Below, piece after piece: positions 26,637-36,138 of a DNA stretch of 64,000 bases. Position 1 is the stretch's first letter, and each line of letters opens with the position of its first letter. The notes beneath the pieces were generated by a model. The model was not told the DNA's origin. It worked only from the letters and a program-made list of their open reading frames with translations, and did not search any database. This stretch comes from Anaerolineae bacterium (lineage in GTDB: Bacteria > Chloroflexota > Anaerolineae > Aggregatilineales > Phototrophicaceae): assembly GCA_022821805.1 (NCBI GenBank), contig JAJECX010000026.1, positions 1 to 64,000 of the forward strand, written 5' to 3'. The position numbers and the translations under genes were made by a program.

Positions 26637-29333
26637 TCAGGCGTCGGCGATCAAGCCGCGGGCGGCATCAAGGGCTTCCTGGATTCTGCTGCTGTCGACG
26701 CCGCCGGCTTGCGCCATTTGCGGTCTTCCGCCGCCACCGCCGCCAACGATGCGGGCGATCGGCTTGATAATGTCGCCGGCGCGGATGCCGTTTTTCACCA
26801 GCGCGTCTGACACGGCGACCACAATTTGCGGTTTTCCGTCAATATCGCTGGCGAGAACCATGACGCCATTATCGACGCGGTTGCGGAACCAATCCGTCAT
26901 TTCTCGCATGGTTTCCATGGGTGTGCCGTCCAGTTGCGCCAAGAGGGCTCGCTTTCCGTCTAAGCTTTCCAACTGCTGGTCGATTAGACTGTTAAATCTT
27001 TGGCGGGCCAGCTTTCGCTGGAGGTCTTCAATCTCGCGCCGCGCCTGGCCGAGATCAGCCTGAAGGGCGCTGATTCGATCTGAAGTTTGCTCGGGAACGG
27101 TACTGAGTTGCCGCGCGATCGCGTTCAGCGTACTCTGCTGTTCCTGCAAGTATTCGGCTGCGGCTTGACCGGTGAGCGCCTCGACACGCCGAATGCCGGC
27201 GCTAACGCTTCCCTCGCTGGTAATGACAAAGCTGCCGATTTCGGCGGTTCGCTTCACATGTACACCGCCGCATAACTCGTAACTGTATCGGTCTGCGCCA
27301 TCTTCAATGATGACTGTGCGGACGGTGTCGCCGTATTTTTCACCGAAGAGCGCCATCGCGCCTTCCTTTTGCGCTTGCTCAAGTGATTTGGCGGCCTCGG
27401 TTACCGGATAATTCTTCAGGATCGCGCCGCTGATCGCGGCGGATACGGCAGCCAGTTCATCGTCAGCGACTTTTTCCGGGTGCGAAAAGTCGAAGCGGAG
27501 CCGGTCGGGCGCGACGAGCGAGCCCTTTTGCTGCACATGCGTTCCCAGCTGGTTGCGCAGGGCGGCGTGCAGCAAGTGGGTGGCGGTGTGATTGCGGATG
27601 ATGTCTTTGCGGCGCGCGCGATCGACCTGCGCGGTGGCGGCATCGCCGACCGACGGACTGCCTTCAACCACTTCGCCGATATGGACCACTAAGCCCGCGA
27701 CGGGCTGCTTCATCGCTTCTACCTCTATGATCCAGCCGTCGCCGGCGATCGTACCGGTATCGCTGACTTGACCGCCGGCTTCGACATAGAAATGGGTCTC
27801 GGCGAGGACGACTTCAATTTTCTCGCCAAGCATGGCGGAAGTCAGGCGCCGGCCGTCCTGGAGCAAGGCGAGGACCGAAGTGGTGGTCGGTGAATCGGAG
27901 TAGGGATCGTAAGCGACGCCGCTTGCGAGAAGTTGCCCTCCAGTTTGCAATTCAGCGAGGAGCGCGCGGTAAAAGTCGCCGGCATCGATTTCGCCCATAG
28001 CTTGTCCGCCACCGCTGATGAGCGCATGTTCGGCTTCGGCGGCGGAGAAGCCAGCTTCGTCGACTGTATAGCCATGCTCTTCGAGAACGTCCTTGGTGAC
28101 CTGGAAGGGGAGACCAAGCGTGGCTTTAAGATAAAAAGCCTGTTCGCCCGAGAGTTCGCGGTCATCGCCGATGCGCGCCAACATGTCGTCCAGTTCATTC
28201 AGGCCGCGATCCATCGTGCGGTGGAAGCGTTCTTCTTCCAGCGTGATGATGCGTTTGATGTTGTCGGCGTCGTCAACGAGTTCGCTATAGTGCTCGCCCA
28301 TGATGTCGATTACAGAATCGGCGATTGGCGCCAGGAAGGGGCGGTCGAAGCCGATTTCGCGGCCGAAGCGGGCGGCGCGCCGAATCACGATACGGGGGAT
28401 GGCGGCGCGCCCTTTGGCCCCGGGCATGACGCCGTCGCTGATGAGGAAGACAGCCGCGCGGATGTGATCGGCGATGACGCGATAGGGCACGATGCCCGCG
28501 TCGCGTTGGGCGTCGCTGTGGCCGGTGAGCGCTTGGGTGCGTTCTATGATTGGTGTGAAGAGGTCGGTTTCGTAGTTGGCTTCGACGCCTTGCAGAATGG
28601 TCAGGATGCGTTCGAAGCCCATGCCGGTATCGACGCCGGGCGCGGGCAGAGGGACATCCCATTTTCCGCTGTGATCGGGGTCCGCCTGCTGGCGATTGAA
28701 CTGCATGAAAACCAGATTCCAGATTTCCAGGAAGCGATCGTCTTCGGCTTGCAGCAAGGCGATGACGTCATCGTCGCCTTGTTCTGGAAATTTGTCCCAG
28801 TGGATTTCGGTGTTGGGTCCGCAGGGTCCGGTGTCGGCCATCTGCCAGAAATTGGTGGACGGTCCCATGCGGGCGACGCGTTTGGGATTGATGCCGACTT
28901 CGTTCACCCAACAGTCATAGGATTCGTCGTCGTTTTCGTAGATGGTTACGGCGAGCCGATCAGCTGGCAGTTTGTATACCGCGGTCAGCAGTTCGAAAGC
29001 GTGTTTGATGGCGTCGCGCTTGAAGTAGTCGCCGAAGCTGAAGTTGCCGAGCATTTCAAAAAAGGTGTGATGGCGCGGCGATGGTCCGACGTTTTCCAGG
29101 TCGTTGTGCTTGCCGCTGACGCGCATGCACTTTTGCGAGGTTGTGGCGCGCTGGTAATCGCGCTTGTCGTGGCCCAGGAATACATCTTTGAATTGCACCA
29201 TGCCCGCGTTGACGAAAAGCAGCGTGGGGTCATCGGCGGGAACCAAGGAAGATGAAGCGACCGCTCGGTGGCCCTTTTCCTCGAAAAAGTCGAGAAAGGT
29301 TTGCCGTACTTCCGCGCTGCTCATCTTATCCAT
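26637..29333 (-). CDS. alaS: alanyl-tRNA synthetase
   Basis: This 898-residue class II synthetase has the catalytic domain (1-about 250, RQTFLDFFEEKGH ... GNFSFGDYFKRDAI), the editing domain with zinc-binding NHTATHLLHAAL and CGGVHVKRTAEIG, and a C-terminal coiled coil and DHHA1 domain ending in VGGGGGGRPQMAQAGG. It charges tRNA-Ala and clears mischarged Ser and Gly. The ATG at 29333 has GAAGGA 7 bases upstream. It is divergent from tyrS. No T-box is present in the short upstream region. Confidence 0.96.
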   Translation of the reverse strand: MDKMSSAEVRQTFLDFFEEKGHRAVASSSLVPADDPTLLFVNAGMVQFKDVFLGHDKRDYQRATTSQKCMRVSGKHNDLENVGPSPRHHTFFEMLGNFSFGDYFKRDAIKHAFELLTAVYKLPADRLAVTIYENDDESYDCWVNEVGINPKRVARMGPSTNFWQMADTGPCGPNTEIHWDKFPEQGDDDVIALLQAEDDRFLEIWNLVFMQFNRQQADPDHSGKWDVPLPAPGVDTGMGFERILTILQGVEANYETDLFTPIIERTQALTGHSDAQRDAGIVPYRVIADHIRAAVFLISDGVMPGAKGRAAIPRIVIRRAARFGREIGFDRPFLAPIADSVIDIMGEHYSELVDDADNIKRIITLEEERFHRTMDRGLNELDDMLARIGDDRELSGEQAFYLKATLGLPFQVTKDVLEEHGYTVDEAGFSAAEAEHALISGGGQAMGEIDAGDFYRALLAELQTGGQLLASGVAYDPYSDSPTTTSVLALLQDGRRLTSAMLGEKIEVVLAETHFYVEAGGQVSDTGTIAGDGWIIEVEAMKQPVAGLVVHIGEVVEGSPSVGDAATAQVDRARRKDIIRNHTATHLLHAALRNQLGTHVQQKGSLVAPDRLRFDFSHPEKVADDELAAVSAAISGAILKNYPVTEAAKSLEQAQKEGAMALFGEKYGDTVRTVIIEDGADRYSYELCGGVHVKRTAEIGSFVITSEGSVSAGIRRVEALTGQAAAEYLQEQQSTLNAIARQLSTVPEQTSDRISALQADLGQARREIEDLQRKLARQRFNSLIDQQLESLDGKRALLAQLDGTPMETMREMTDWFRNRVDNGVMVLASDIDGKPQIVVAVSDALVKNGIRAGDIIKPIARIVGGGGGGRPQMAQAGGVDSSRIQEALDAARGLIADA

Positions 29334-29454
29334 GCTTGCGTCCTTCGTTTTGAATCACACTGATTCTGCCGCCGAGAACCCGGATGCTGGCTATTCTACC
29401 GGTCAGCATTATAGCCAGCGACCTAGGGACTGAACAGGGGGCGCATCGCTATGG

Positions 29455-29460
29455 TATACT
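29455..29460 (+). promoter_or_regulatory. candidate -10 of tyrS
   Basis: TATACT lies 38 bases before the chosen tyrS ATG. The upstream -35 is weak (TGAACA 18 bases away). The position argues against a start at 29451. Confidence 0.4.
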
Positions 29461-29498
29461 GGCGTTGTGCAAGCTACCCATGCAGTCAGGAATGCGAG

Positions 29499-30752
29499 AT
29501 GGCGACGATAGAAGAACAGGTGGAAGTGTTGATGTCGGGTACCGCCTATGGCAATGTTGAGACGCGCGAAAATATGGCGAAAGATCTGCGCGACCGTTTG
29601 CAGGAATGCGAACGTGAGCGGCGTCCGCTGCGAGTGTACTGCGGCTACGATCCGCGCACCTCGGATCTGCATTTGGGTCACACAATCACCATGCGTAAAT
29701 TGCGGCAGTTCCAGGATTTTGGCCACGATGTGACCTTTCTGGTGGGCACGTTTACCAGCTTGATCGGCGACCCGTCGGACAAGGAATCGGCGCGCGATCA
29801 ACTTACGATGCACAACGTGGAAGACAACGCGCGGACTTATGCGGAGCAGGCTTTCAAGATTCTGGACGAAGAACGGACGCGGGTGCGCCGCAATGACGAG
29901 TGGCTGGCGCCGCTTGATTTCGCCGATATCATCCGCCTTGCGAGTCATTTTACCGTGCAGCAGTTTCTGGTGCGGGAGAACTTCGCCAAACGCATTGAAG
30001 ACGAAAAAGCAATTTATCTGCATGAATTCTTTTATGCGCTGATGCAAGCCTATGACGCGGTAGCGCAGGAAGCCGATGTACAGGTTGGCGGGCAGGATCA
30101 ACTCTTCAATATTTTGGTGGCTGGGCGCAAGCTGCAAACCGGATTGGGACAGCAACCGCAGATCGCGATAATTATGGGCGAGAGCCTGCCCGGCACCGAT
30201 GGCGAAATCAAGATGTCCAAGAGTTTGGGCAATCACATCCCTCTGCTGTCGGAACCCTGGGATATGTTTGGCAAGATCATGAGCCTGCCGGACAAGGCGA
30301 TGGGCGTGTATCACAAGCTGATATTGGGCTGGGCGCCGGCGCAGGTTGAGGCGCTTGAGGGAGACTTGCGTTCGGGCGCGGCGCATCCCAATGAGACAAA
30401 GATGCGGCTGGCGCGGGAAATCGTGGGAATCTTCCATAGTCCGGCCGATGCGGAAGCGGCGCAGGCGCGCTGGGATGAGGTGTTCCGCGGCGGCGCGGGC
30501 ATACCCGATGCCATGGACGAGGCGGAGTTGGCTGCCGAAGAAGAGGTCCGCGATATATTGGTACGGCTCAAGATGGTGAACAGTCGCGGGGAAGCGCGAC
30601 GGCTGATCCAACAGAATGGCGTCCGACTGAATGATGCCAAGGTGGACAGCCTGCAGGCATCGGTGAGGCCGGAAATGCTGCCGGCTGTGCTGCAAGTCGG
30701 CAAGCGCCAGTTTGTACGACTGGTTCGAGCAAACGGTGATGGCGGCGTGTAG
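29499..30752 (+). CDS. tyrS: tyrosyl-tRNA synthetase
   Basis: This 417-residue class I synthetase has the HIGH motif variant HLGH in TSDLHLGHTI, the KMSKS motif in IKMSKSLGN, and a C-terminal S4 RNA-binding domain (VNSRGEARRLIQQNGVRLND). It belongs to the TyrZ-like subgroup, based on the pattern around HLGH and the helical insertions. The ATG at 29499 has AGGA 8 bases upstream and lies downstream of the -10. A longer frame to 29451 is rejected. Its 3' end overlaps the CoA-transferase-like gene by 14 bases. Confidence 0.95.
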   Translation: MATIEEQVEVLMSGTAYGNVETRENMAKDLRDRLQECERERRPLRVYCGYDPRTSDLHLGHTITMRKLRQFQDFGHDVTFLVGTFTSLIGDPSDKESARDQLTMHNVEDNARTYAEQAFKILDEERTRVRRNDEWLAPLDFADIIRLASHFTVQQFLVRENFAKRIEDEKAIYLHEFFYALMQAYDAVAQEADVQVGGQDQLFNILVAGRKLQTGLGQQPQIAIIMGESLPGTDGEIKMSKSLGNHIPLLSEPWDMFGKIMSLPDKAMGVYHKLILGWAPAQVEALEGDLRSGAAHPNETKMRLAREIVGIFHSPADAEAAQARWDEVFRGGAGIPDAMDEAELAAEEEVRDILVRLKMVNSRGEARRLIQQNGVRLNDAKVDSLQASVRPEMLPAVLQVGKRQFVRLVRANGDGGV

Positions 30753-31581
30753 GGCATTGCCAAGCGCAAACGACTATTCAATTGACGAGCTCATCAGCGT
30801 TTGTATTTCGCGGCAGGTGCAGGATGGCGATGTGTGGGCGCAGGGCATTAACACGCCCTTGGTGGCCGCCGGACTGATTCTGGGCAAGCTTCGCTATGCG
30901 CCGCGCGCGCGTTTTACCTCGGCGATCGGTCAGGCGCTGGTGCAGGATTGGGGTCCGCTCGGCCTTGCCGACATTGAGAGCCTTTGGGTGGGCAAAGGAT
31001 TGATCCACTTGGGCTTCGCGGCGGGCGCTGCTGAGATTCTGCCCAAGTTTCAGCCCAAGGAGTTCTTCCGGCCGGCGCAGGTGGACCAGCATGGCAATTT
31101 GAACAATATCGCCTTCGGGAAGAACTACGGCAAGCCACGCATGCGGCTGCCCGGCAGTGGCGGCATTCCTGATGTTACGCCGAATTACGACCACACGTAC
31201 CTGTATGTGCCGCGTCACTCGCGATTGACCTTCGCGCGCAAGCTCGATTTCATCAGCGGGATGGGGCATGTGCCGCATCGGCGGCGGGGCGGCGGTCCGC
31301 GTTATCTGATTACGGATCTGGGCGAGTTTGATTGGGCTGAAGGCAGGATGCGCCTGACGAGCATTCATCCGGGCGTTGAATTGAAGCAGGTCAAGCGCAA
31401 GACCGCTTTCGATTTGATTGTCGCCGATGAGCTGGGCGAAACGCCTCCTCCCGATGAGGAGGATTTGCGCCTGCTGCGCGAAGAAATTGATCCACTGGCT
31501 ACGCGAAAGCTGGAGACCTTGGCAGGCGGCGCGCGGAAAGAATTGCTGCGAGAGATACTGCGGCTCGAGGCTGCGCCTTAA
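30739..31581 (+). CDS. CoA-transferase-like beta subunit (IpdB/GctB-like)
   Basis: This protein of about 280 residues is the B subunit of the family I CoA-transferase superfamily: YSIDELISVCISRQVQDGD at the start, then PNYDHTYLYVPRHSRLTFARKLDFISG, and a Gly-rich GHVPHRRRGGGPRYLITDLG. In true transferases a catalytic Glu (E in SENG/EAG) follows the first strands. Here the matching stretch reads FTSAIGQALVQDWG without a Glu. The same loss is described for the ring-cleaving hydrolase IpdAB, so a CoA-thioester hydrolase activity is possible. The partner A subunit is 3.6 kb downstream on the same strand at 35161-35967. The ATG overlaps the tyrS 3' end. Confidence 0.75.
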   Translation: MAACRALPSANDYSIDELISVCISRQVQDGDVWAQGINTPLVAAGLILGKLRYAPRARFTSAIGQALVQDWGPLGLADIESLWVGKGLIHLGFAAGAAEILPKFQPKEFFRPAQVDQHGNLNNIAFGKNYGKPRMRLPGSGGIPDVTPNYDHTYLYVPRHSRLTFARKLDFISGMGHVPHRRRGGGPRYLITDLGEFDWAEGRMRLTSIHPGVELKQVKRKTAFDLIVADELGETPPPDEEDLRLLREEIDPLATRKLETLAGGARKELLREILRLEAAP

Positions 31582-33359
31582 CTGGGGCGCGTGGCGATGC
31601 GCCAATCGCCAATCCCGCGGAAGCGATCGGCCGGTGATGTTAGGTATCCCAACCGTATTCCTTCAATTTCCGAGTCAACGATGAATGTGAAAAGCGGGTA
31701 GTAGAGTGGGATGGCAATCGCATCTTCGGCGAATGCTTCCTGAAAGTTCTGCTGGAGAAGGGCGCGGCGACTGCTGTAAATCTCGCGGCGCGCCTGCTCA
31801 ATCAGGTCGGCAATTTCGTGGTTGGACACGCCGCCGTAGTTCCGCCCGTTGCCGTATTGCGCCGGATGCCAATAGCGATACAGGTCGAAGTCGCCGCCAA
31901 TTCGCAGCGTAGCAATTGCCGAGTCGAATCGTCCAGTCCTCAGTCGATTCGCCAGGTCGTCGGCGCTGACCGCTTCTACCTCCACTTGGAAACCAAACAG
32001 ACTCCATTGCGAGGCGATGTCGTCGGCAAGCTGGCGCAGCGGCTTTGTGTCTTCAATCAGAAGGCTGAAACGCGCGCCGGGGTTGACCGCATCGTTTGAA
32101 TCGGATTCGGGGTCCGATTCGTCAGGAACGACTGGGACGATTCGGGCCGCGTCCAATAGGGCAAGCGCCCCTTCGAGGTCGTGGGCGGTCCAAAATGAAT
32201 TGGGGCGATAGACGGATGTGCCGGGCGCATACGGGCTGTCGGCGTAGGCGACTACCGCGCCCAGATTCTTTCGTACTATTTCCGGCGCGTCGAGGCTGAG
32301 CGAGAGCGCTTGGCGCAGGCGGCGCTCGACGAAGATTGATGTTTTCCAGTTGAAGATTATCATGGCGACCGAAGGATCGGACTGGGTGTAGATTTGACTG
32401 TTTGGCAGTGTCAAGAGTTCGCCGCGCGGCGCCAGGTTGGCAAGCGCGCTTAGCTCACCGGACGCATAGGCATCGATCGCTTCCTTAGCGTTGGGAAAGA
32501 GATGAAAGCTAAGGCGCGGCAGGCGGTAGCTCCCCTGCGCTTCGCGCCGCTCAAGAAACACTGGCGACCGCGCCAGCTCCACCGTGGCGATAGCGCTTTC
32601 CGAATCGAGACGCAAACCCGCAAGTTGATAGGGACCGGTTCCGATCGGGGACAGGTTAAAGGGGTGTTGAGCCAGGTCCGTCACGGCCGCGCCGCGCAAG
32701 GCGTGTTCGGGCAGGATACCAATCGTCAAGAGGTGGGTAAAGCTGCTCAGGGGCTGAGCCAGCCGAAAGCGCAACAGATGGTCGCCAAGTTTTTGAGTCT
32801 CGACCGTAGCCCAGAACTGACCAACAGGCGAGATATTGGCGTAGGCCGGATCGCTGAGAAGCGACATGGTGTAGATGACATCAGCGGCGCTGAAGGGCAG
32901 GCCATTTTGCCAGCGAATATCTTCACGAAGTTTGACGACATATTCGATGCCGTCCGATGATATTGCGAGGCGCTCCGCCAGCCGCGGCACGACTTCACCA
33001 TAATTGTTGGTGGCGAAAAGCCCTTCAAAGATCAAGCTGGAAATGTCTCTGTCGACAGAATTGAGATGGGCGAAGAGAGGATTCAAGCGGCGAACCTTGC
33101 CCACCAATCCCTCGCGGTAGGCGGCGCCCGATGCGCTGGCTGCTTGGGTAAGGGCTTGCGGCGCGGCGTCCGAAGTTGGAATCGGCGGCGTTGCGACAAG
33201 CGCCGATTCGGTCGGGGTCATTGCCGTGAGCGGTGCAGGTGTTGGTGGGGCCGGTTTAGCGACGTTAGATTGGCGACTCAGGCGAAACAGGGCGCCGCTG
33301 AGGAAAAGTAAAAGCGCAAGAATCAGCGCTATCAATTGCCAGCGAAAGCCGCGAAACAT
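31578..33359 (-). CDS. peptide/oligopeptide ABC transporter substrate-binding protein
   Basis: This 593-residue protein belongs to solute-binding family 5 (OppA/DppA-like). An N-terminal hydrophobic anchor (about 6-28) lacks a lipobox. A Pro/Thr/Ala linker is followed by the domain (from about 90) with VGKVRRLNPLFAHLNSVDRDISSLIFEGL and YVVKLREDIRWQNGLPFSAADV, both typical. It captures peptides or similar ligands outside the membrane. No permease or ATPase genes adjoin it, so it works with a transporter encoded elsewhere. The gene is convergent with the CoA-transferase-like B gene, overlapping by 4 bases. Confidence 0.85.
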   Translation of the reverse strand: MFRGFRWQLIALILALLLFLSGALFRLSRQSNVAKPAPPTPAPLTAMTPTESALVATPPIPTSDAAPQALTQAASASGAAYREGLVGKVRRLNPLFAHLNSVDRDISSLIFEGLFATNNYGEVVPRLAERLAISSDGIEYVVKLREDIRWQNGLPFSAADVIYTMSLLSDPAYANISPVGQFWATVETQKLGDHLLRFRLAQPLSSFTHLLTIGILPEHALRGAAVTDLAQHPFNLSPIGTGPYQLAGLRLDSESAIATVELARSPVFLERREAQGSYRLPRLSFHLFPNAKEAIDAYASGELSALANLAPRGELLTLPNSQIYTQSDPSVAMIIFNWKTSIFVERRLRQALSLSLDAPEIVRKNLGAVVAYADSPYAPGTSVYRPNSFWTAHDLEGALALLDAARIVPVVPDESDPESDSNDAVNPGARFSLLIEDTKPLRQLADDIASQWSLFGFQVEVEAVSADDLANRLRTGRFDSAIATLRIGGDFDLYRYWHPAQYGNGRNYGGVSNHEIADLIEQARREIYSSRRALLQQNFQEAFAEDAIAIPLYYPLFTFIVDSEIEGIRLGYLTSPADRFRGIGDWRIATRPS

Positions 33360-33456
33360 GTCGAGTGTCTCAATAAGCGGAAGAGCGCTCTTCCACTGTA
33401 GCAGAGCGCAGTTGAAATTTCGACTCTATTGTGTGCTGTTGAATACGGGGGCTCGC

Positions 33457-33684
33457 TTAGCCTGGCGTTGCCACGGCGAAAAGCGCGATGCCGAGAAAGG
33501 CAATCGACAGGAAAATGGTGATGCGAAAGAGTGTCTTCTCCAGGCCGCGGCGAGTTCGCGCGATCCCGCCGCCGGCGTCGCCGCCCAACAAGCTGCCCAG
33601 CGCGCCGCCTTTTACCTGCAGCAATATCAAGATGATCAGCGCGATCGATAGTATGATTGACGTAATCTGTAAGGCAACCGCCAT
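33457..33684 (-). CDS. secG: protein translocase subunit SecG
   Basis: This 75-residue protein has two transmembrane helices (about 3-24 and 51-72) joined by the loop KGGALGSLLGGDAGGG, typical of SecG, which aids SecYEG translocation. The ATG at 33684 is chosen as it starts the first helix (MAVALQITSIILS). A longer frame would add 28 non-conserved residues. A candidate extended -10 TATAGT lies at 33725-33730. Confidence 0.9.
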   Translation of the reverse strand: MAVALQITSIILSIALIILILLQVKGGALGSLLGGDAGGGIARTRRGLEKTLFRITIFLSIAFLGIALFAVATPG

Positions 33685-33724
33685 GCCCCAACTCCCGGCA
33701 TAAATCCAGACACACAATGGGCGA

Positions 33725-33730
33725 ACTATA
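33725..33730 (-). promoter_or_regulatory. candidate extended -10 promoter of secG
   Basis: On the minus strand TGGTATAGT lies 41 bases before the secG ATG in the gap between the S41 protease gene and secG. The -35 is poor. Confidence 0.35.
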
Positions 33731-33807
33731 CCATCAAAGGGCGTCCTTGACCAGCGTGAAATATCCAACGAAGCTTGCCCACAATTGTTATACGATACAC
33801 AAGCCTG

Positions 33808-35019
33808 TTAGTCGCGCAGTGATTCAATGAATTCGATTGCGGCGGCCAATTGCGCGTCATATTCATCGTCGACCGCGTTATCTCCTCCGGGATTCCGTTT
33901 GACGATGATATCCGGTGTGATGCCCTGCTTGTGGATCCAGTGGCCGTCTGGGGTTAGCCAGCGGCGCACGGTGATGCGCAAGCAGCCGCCATTTGAAAGT
34001 TTGGGGGGAAGATTCTGCACAGTACCCTTGCCGAAGGTTGTTTCGCCCAGGATGGCGGCGACTTCGTGGTCTTGCATGGCGCCCGCGATCACTTCCGAAG
34101 CGCTAGCGCTGGTCCCGTCGACCAATACGACGATCGGTACTTGTATATTGGCGAAATCGCCAGTGGCGCGGGTGACCTCTTCGCTGTGGTCGCGCGAGAC
34201 CTGCCGCAGCAGCACACCGTCTTCAATAAACGCGCTGCCGATCTCGATCGCGCTGGCCAGCGTGCCGCCAGGATTGTTGCGAATGTCAAAAATCAATCCG
34301 GCGGCGGCGTCAATATTGACGGCTTCAAAAGCTTGATCCAACTGAACACGCGAGCGGTCGTGAAAGCCCAGCATTGATATGTAGGCAATCTTGTCTCCCA
34401 CGATGTCGTAGGCAATGTTAGGGATTTCAAATAAGTCGCGAACAATTTCAAAGGCGACAAGCTCATCGTCGCGCTTGAATACGATAGTTACGATGGTTCC
34501 CGGCGGGCCGGGCACGAGGGCGGACAGCTCGGCCTGGGTCATTCCCGACACGCGAATGCCGTCGACTTGATGAAAGATATCGCCCGGCAGAACGCCAGCG
34601 CCGTCAGCCGGCGTATCGGGTATGACAGTGACGACTTCAATTTGCCCGGTGTCTTCATCGGTCTTGATTGTCACGCCGATGCCAGAGAAGTCGCCGGAGA
34701 AGTTCCGGCTTGAGGCGCAATGTTCTGGACGGATGTACCCGCTGTGGGGGTCGCCGAGCGCATCAGCCATGCCTTTGATGGCGCCGCCGACCATGTCGTC
34801 CATATCAACTGGATCGATAAAGCTGGATTCGATGATTGAGAAGGCGTCCAAAATTGATTGAAATGCCTGCTCAGCGACGCTGAGCGCGGCGCCGCTTTGG
34901 GCGCTCGCGTGCGCTTGAGACAAGCTGCCGGCGGCGAATCCGGTGGTCAAAGTCACTATGGTCACCAGGATTGATCGGCCGACGCGCGATTTACGCCACA
35001 TTTCATGCATCCGATTCAT
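33808..35019 (-). CDS. S41-family C-terminal processing protease (CtpA-like)
   Basis: This 403-residue exported serine protease has an N-terminal signal-anchor (VGRSILVTIVTLTTGFAAG, about 13-31), a PDZ domain (about 120-200, FSGIGVTIKTDEDTGQIEVV) and the S41 catalytic region with Ser in DGTSASASEVIAGAM and Lys in TFGKGTVQNLP. It cleaves exported proteins at C-terminal tails. GGAG precedes the ATG by 7 bases. The longer frame back to 35508 has no support and crosses the divergent CoA-transferase-like gene. Confidence 0.92.
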   Translation of the reverse strand: MNRMHEMWRKSRVGRSILVTIVTLTTGFAAGSLSQAHASAQSGAALSVAEQAFQSILDAFSIIESSFIDPVDMDDMVGGAIKGMADALGDPHSGYIRPEHCASSRNFSGDFSGIGVTIKTDEDTGQIEVVTVIPDTPADGAGVLPGDIFHQVDGIRVSGMTQAELSALVPGPPGTIVTIVFKRDDELVAFEIVRDLFEIPNIAYDIVGDKIAYISMLGFHDRSRVQLDQAFEAVNIDAAAGLIFDIRNNPGGTLASAIEIGSAFIEDGVLLRQVSRDHSEEVTRATGDFANIQVPIVVLVDGTSASASEVIAGAMQDHEVAAILGETTFGKGTVQNLPPKLSNGGCLRITVRRWLTPDGHWIHKQGITPDIIVKRNPGGDNAVDDEYDAQLAAAIEFIESLRD

Positions 35020-35160
35020 CGGTCGTCTCCAGGAGGTGCAGAAGCGTCTGTCAAGATATAGTATAGGCGAATATCGTTTTGCTTCGGTACAGTGAAGCGT
35101 TGTCAGTTGCGCGGTGTATGCGCGGAGGGCAATTTGCCCAACAGCGGATCGACGAAAGAC

Positions 35161-35967
35161 ATGAGCATGGCTGAGATCTATGTTTCGCCCGAAGAGGCGG
35201 CGGCCGCTGTAAATGATGGCGATACGCTTGCCTTGGGCGGGGTGACGCTCTATCGACGCCCGCTCGGCTTTGTGAAGGCGCTGCTGCGGCGGCGCGAGCG
35301 GCCGCGGGATCTTACCTTGCTGAGTTTCACCGGGGGCTTGGAATCTGACCTTCTCGTTGGCGCTGGCTGCGTGAAGCGTGTGCGTTCCGCCTATTTCGGC
35401 TTGGAGGCATTTGGCCTGGCGCCAATGTTCACCCAATTCGCGCAATCGCAGCGCCTTGAGATGATCGAGGAAACGGAAGCCAGCATCGTGATGGGCATCC
35501 GCGCGCAAATTGCCGGCGTCGGTTTCTTGCCGTCAAGGGCTTGGATTGGTACGGATTTGCCGATGTTGCGCCCCGATGTGAAGACAGTGGCGGATCCTTA
35601 CAGCGGCGCTGAGCTAGTGGCGTTTCCGGCGATAGCGTGCGATGTGGCGGTGATCCATGGTTTGGCGGGCGACCGCGAAGGCAATGTTCTTATTAACAAC
35701 AATCTGGGCATTGACTTGGAGCTGGTCTATGTCGCGGAGACCGTTATCGCGACTGTCGAACGTATTGTAGACCGATTGGAGCGGACGACAGACGGCGTGA
35801 TCATCCCTTTTCCCGGCTGTGATATGGTTGTGGAGGCGCCCCATGGGGCGGCCCCGACGAGTTGCTATCCGCTGTATCCGCTTTCCGGCGAGGACTTCCT
35901 ACAGTATACGGAAGCCTGCAACGCCGGACGCTTTGCTGAGTACCTGGAGAGTCTATTGCATTATTGA
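35161..35967 (+). CDS. CoA-transferase-like alpha subunit (IpdA/GctA-like)
   Basis: This protein of about 268 residues is the A subunit of the family I CoA-transferase superfamily: IYVSPEEAAAAVNDGDTLALGG at the start, LTLLSFTGGLESDLLVGAGCVKRV, and IACDVAVIHGLAGDREGNVLI later. Its likely partner B subunit is at 30739-31581 on the same strand, but three genes on the other strand lie between them. The alternative start two codons later (second ATG) is equally possible. Whether the pair transfers CoA or hydrolyses a CoA thioester is unresolved, because the B subunit appears to lack the catalytic Glu. Confidence 0.78.
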   Translation: MSMAEIYVSPEEAAAAVNDGDTLALGGVTLYRRPLGFVKALLRRRERPRDLTLLSFTGGLESDLLVGAGCVKRVRSAYFGLEAFGLAPMFTQFAQSQRLEMIEETEASIVMGIRAQIAGVGFLPSRAWIGTDLPMLRPDVKTVADPYSGAELVAFPAIACDVAVIHGLAGDREGNVLINNNLGIDLELVYVAETVIATVERIVDRLERTTDGVIIPFPGCDMVVEAPHGAAPTSCYPLYPLSGEDFLQYTEACNAGRFAEYLESLLHY

Positions 35968-35977
35968 GAGCAATTTG

Positions 35978-36006
35978 TTGCGAAAACCGTATCGGCACTG
36001 TATAAT
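35978..36006 (+). promoter_or_regulatory. promoter of the thiBPQ operon
   Basis: There is a -35 TTGCGA (35978-35983), a 17-base spacer and a perfect -10 TATAAT (36001-36006). The transcript would start near 36013, just upstream of the TPP aptamer. Confidence 0.75.
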
Positions 36007-36025
36007 GGTCATTAACGACCATATG

Positions 36026-36124
36026 TCGAGACTTGGGGAGCTTACGCGAGTAGGCTGAGAGGGCGTGTCTGCCATGCCGACCCATATACCTGATCCAGGT
36101 AATGCTGGCGTAGGAATGTCTGCA
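36026..36124 (+). promoter_or_regulatory. TPP (thiamine pyrophosphate) riboswitch
   Basis: The THI-box landmarks are all present in order: CTTGGGGAGCTT, GGCTGAGAGGG, the variable P3 arm, ATACCTGATCCAGGTAATGC and GGCGTAGGAA. A P1 helix forms between AGAC (36029-36032) and GTCT (36118-36121). It precedes the thiamine transporter genes and should repress them when thiamine pyrophosphate is plentiful. Confidence 0.96.
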
Positions 36125-36138
36125 GTACCCTTGTCTTA

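Noticed and set aside
27933..29255. 440-codon open frame on the plus strand
   Set aside because: It runs antisense through alaS, lacks any recognised motif and follows from the codon bias of the real gene.
29409..30695. 428-codon open frame on the minus strand
   Set aside because: It is antisense to tyrS, which has intact HIGH and KMSKS motifs.
35020..35508. 163-residue N-terminal extension of the S41 protease
   Set aside because: It overlaps the divergent CoA-transferase-like gene and precedes a normal signal anchor with its own ribosome site.
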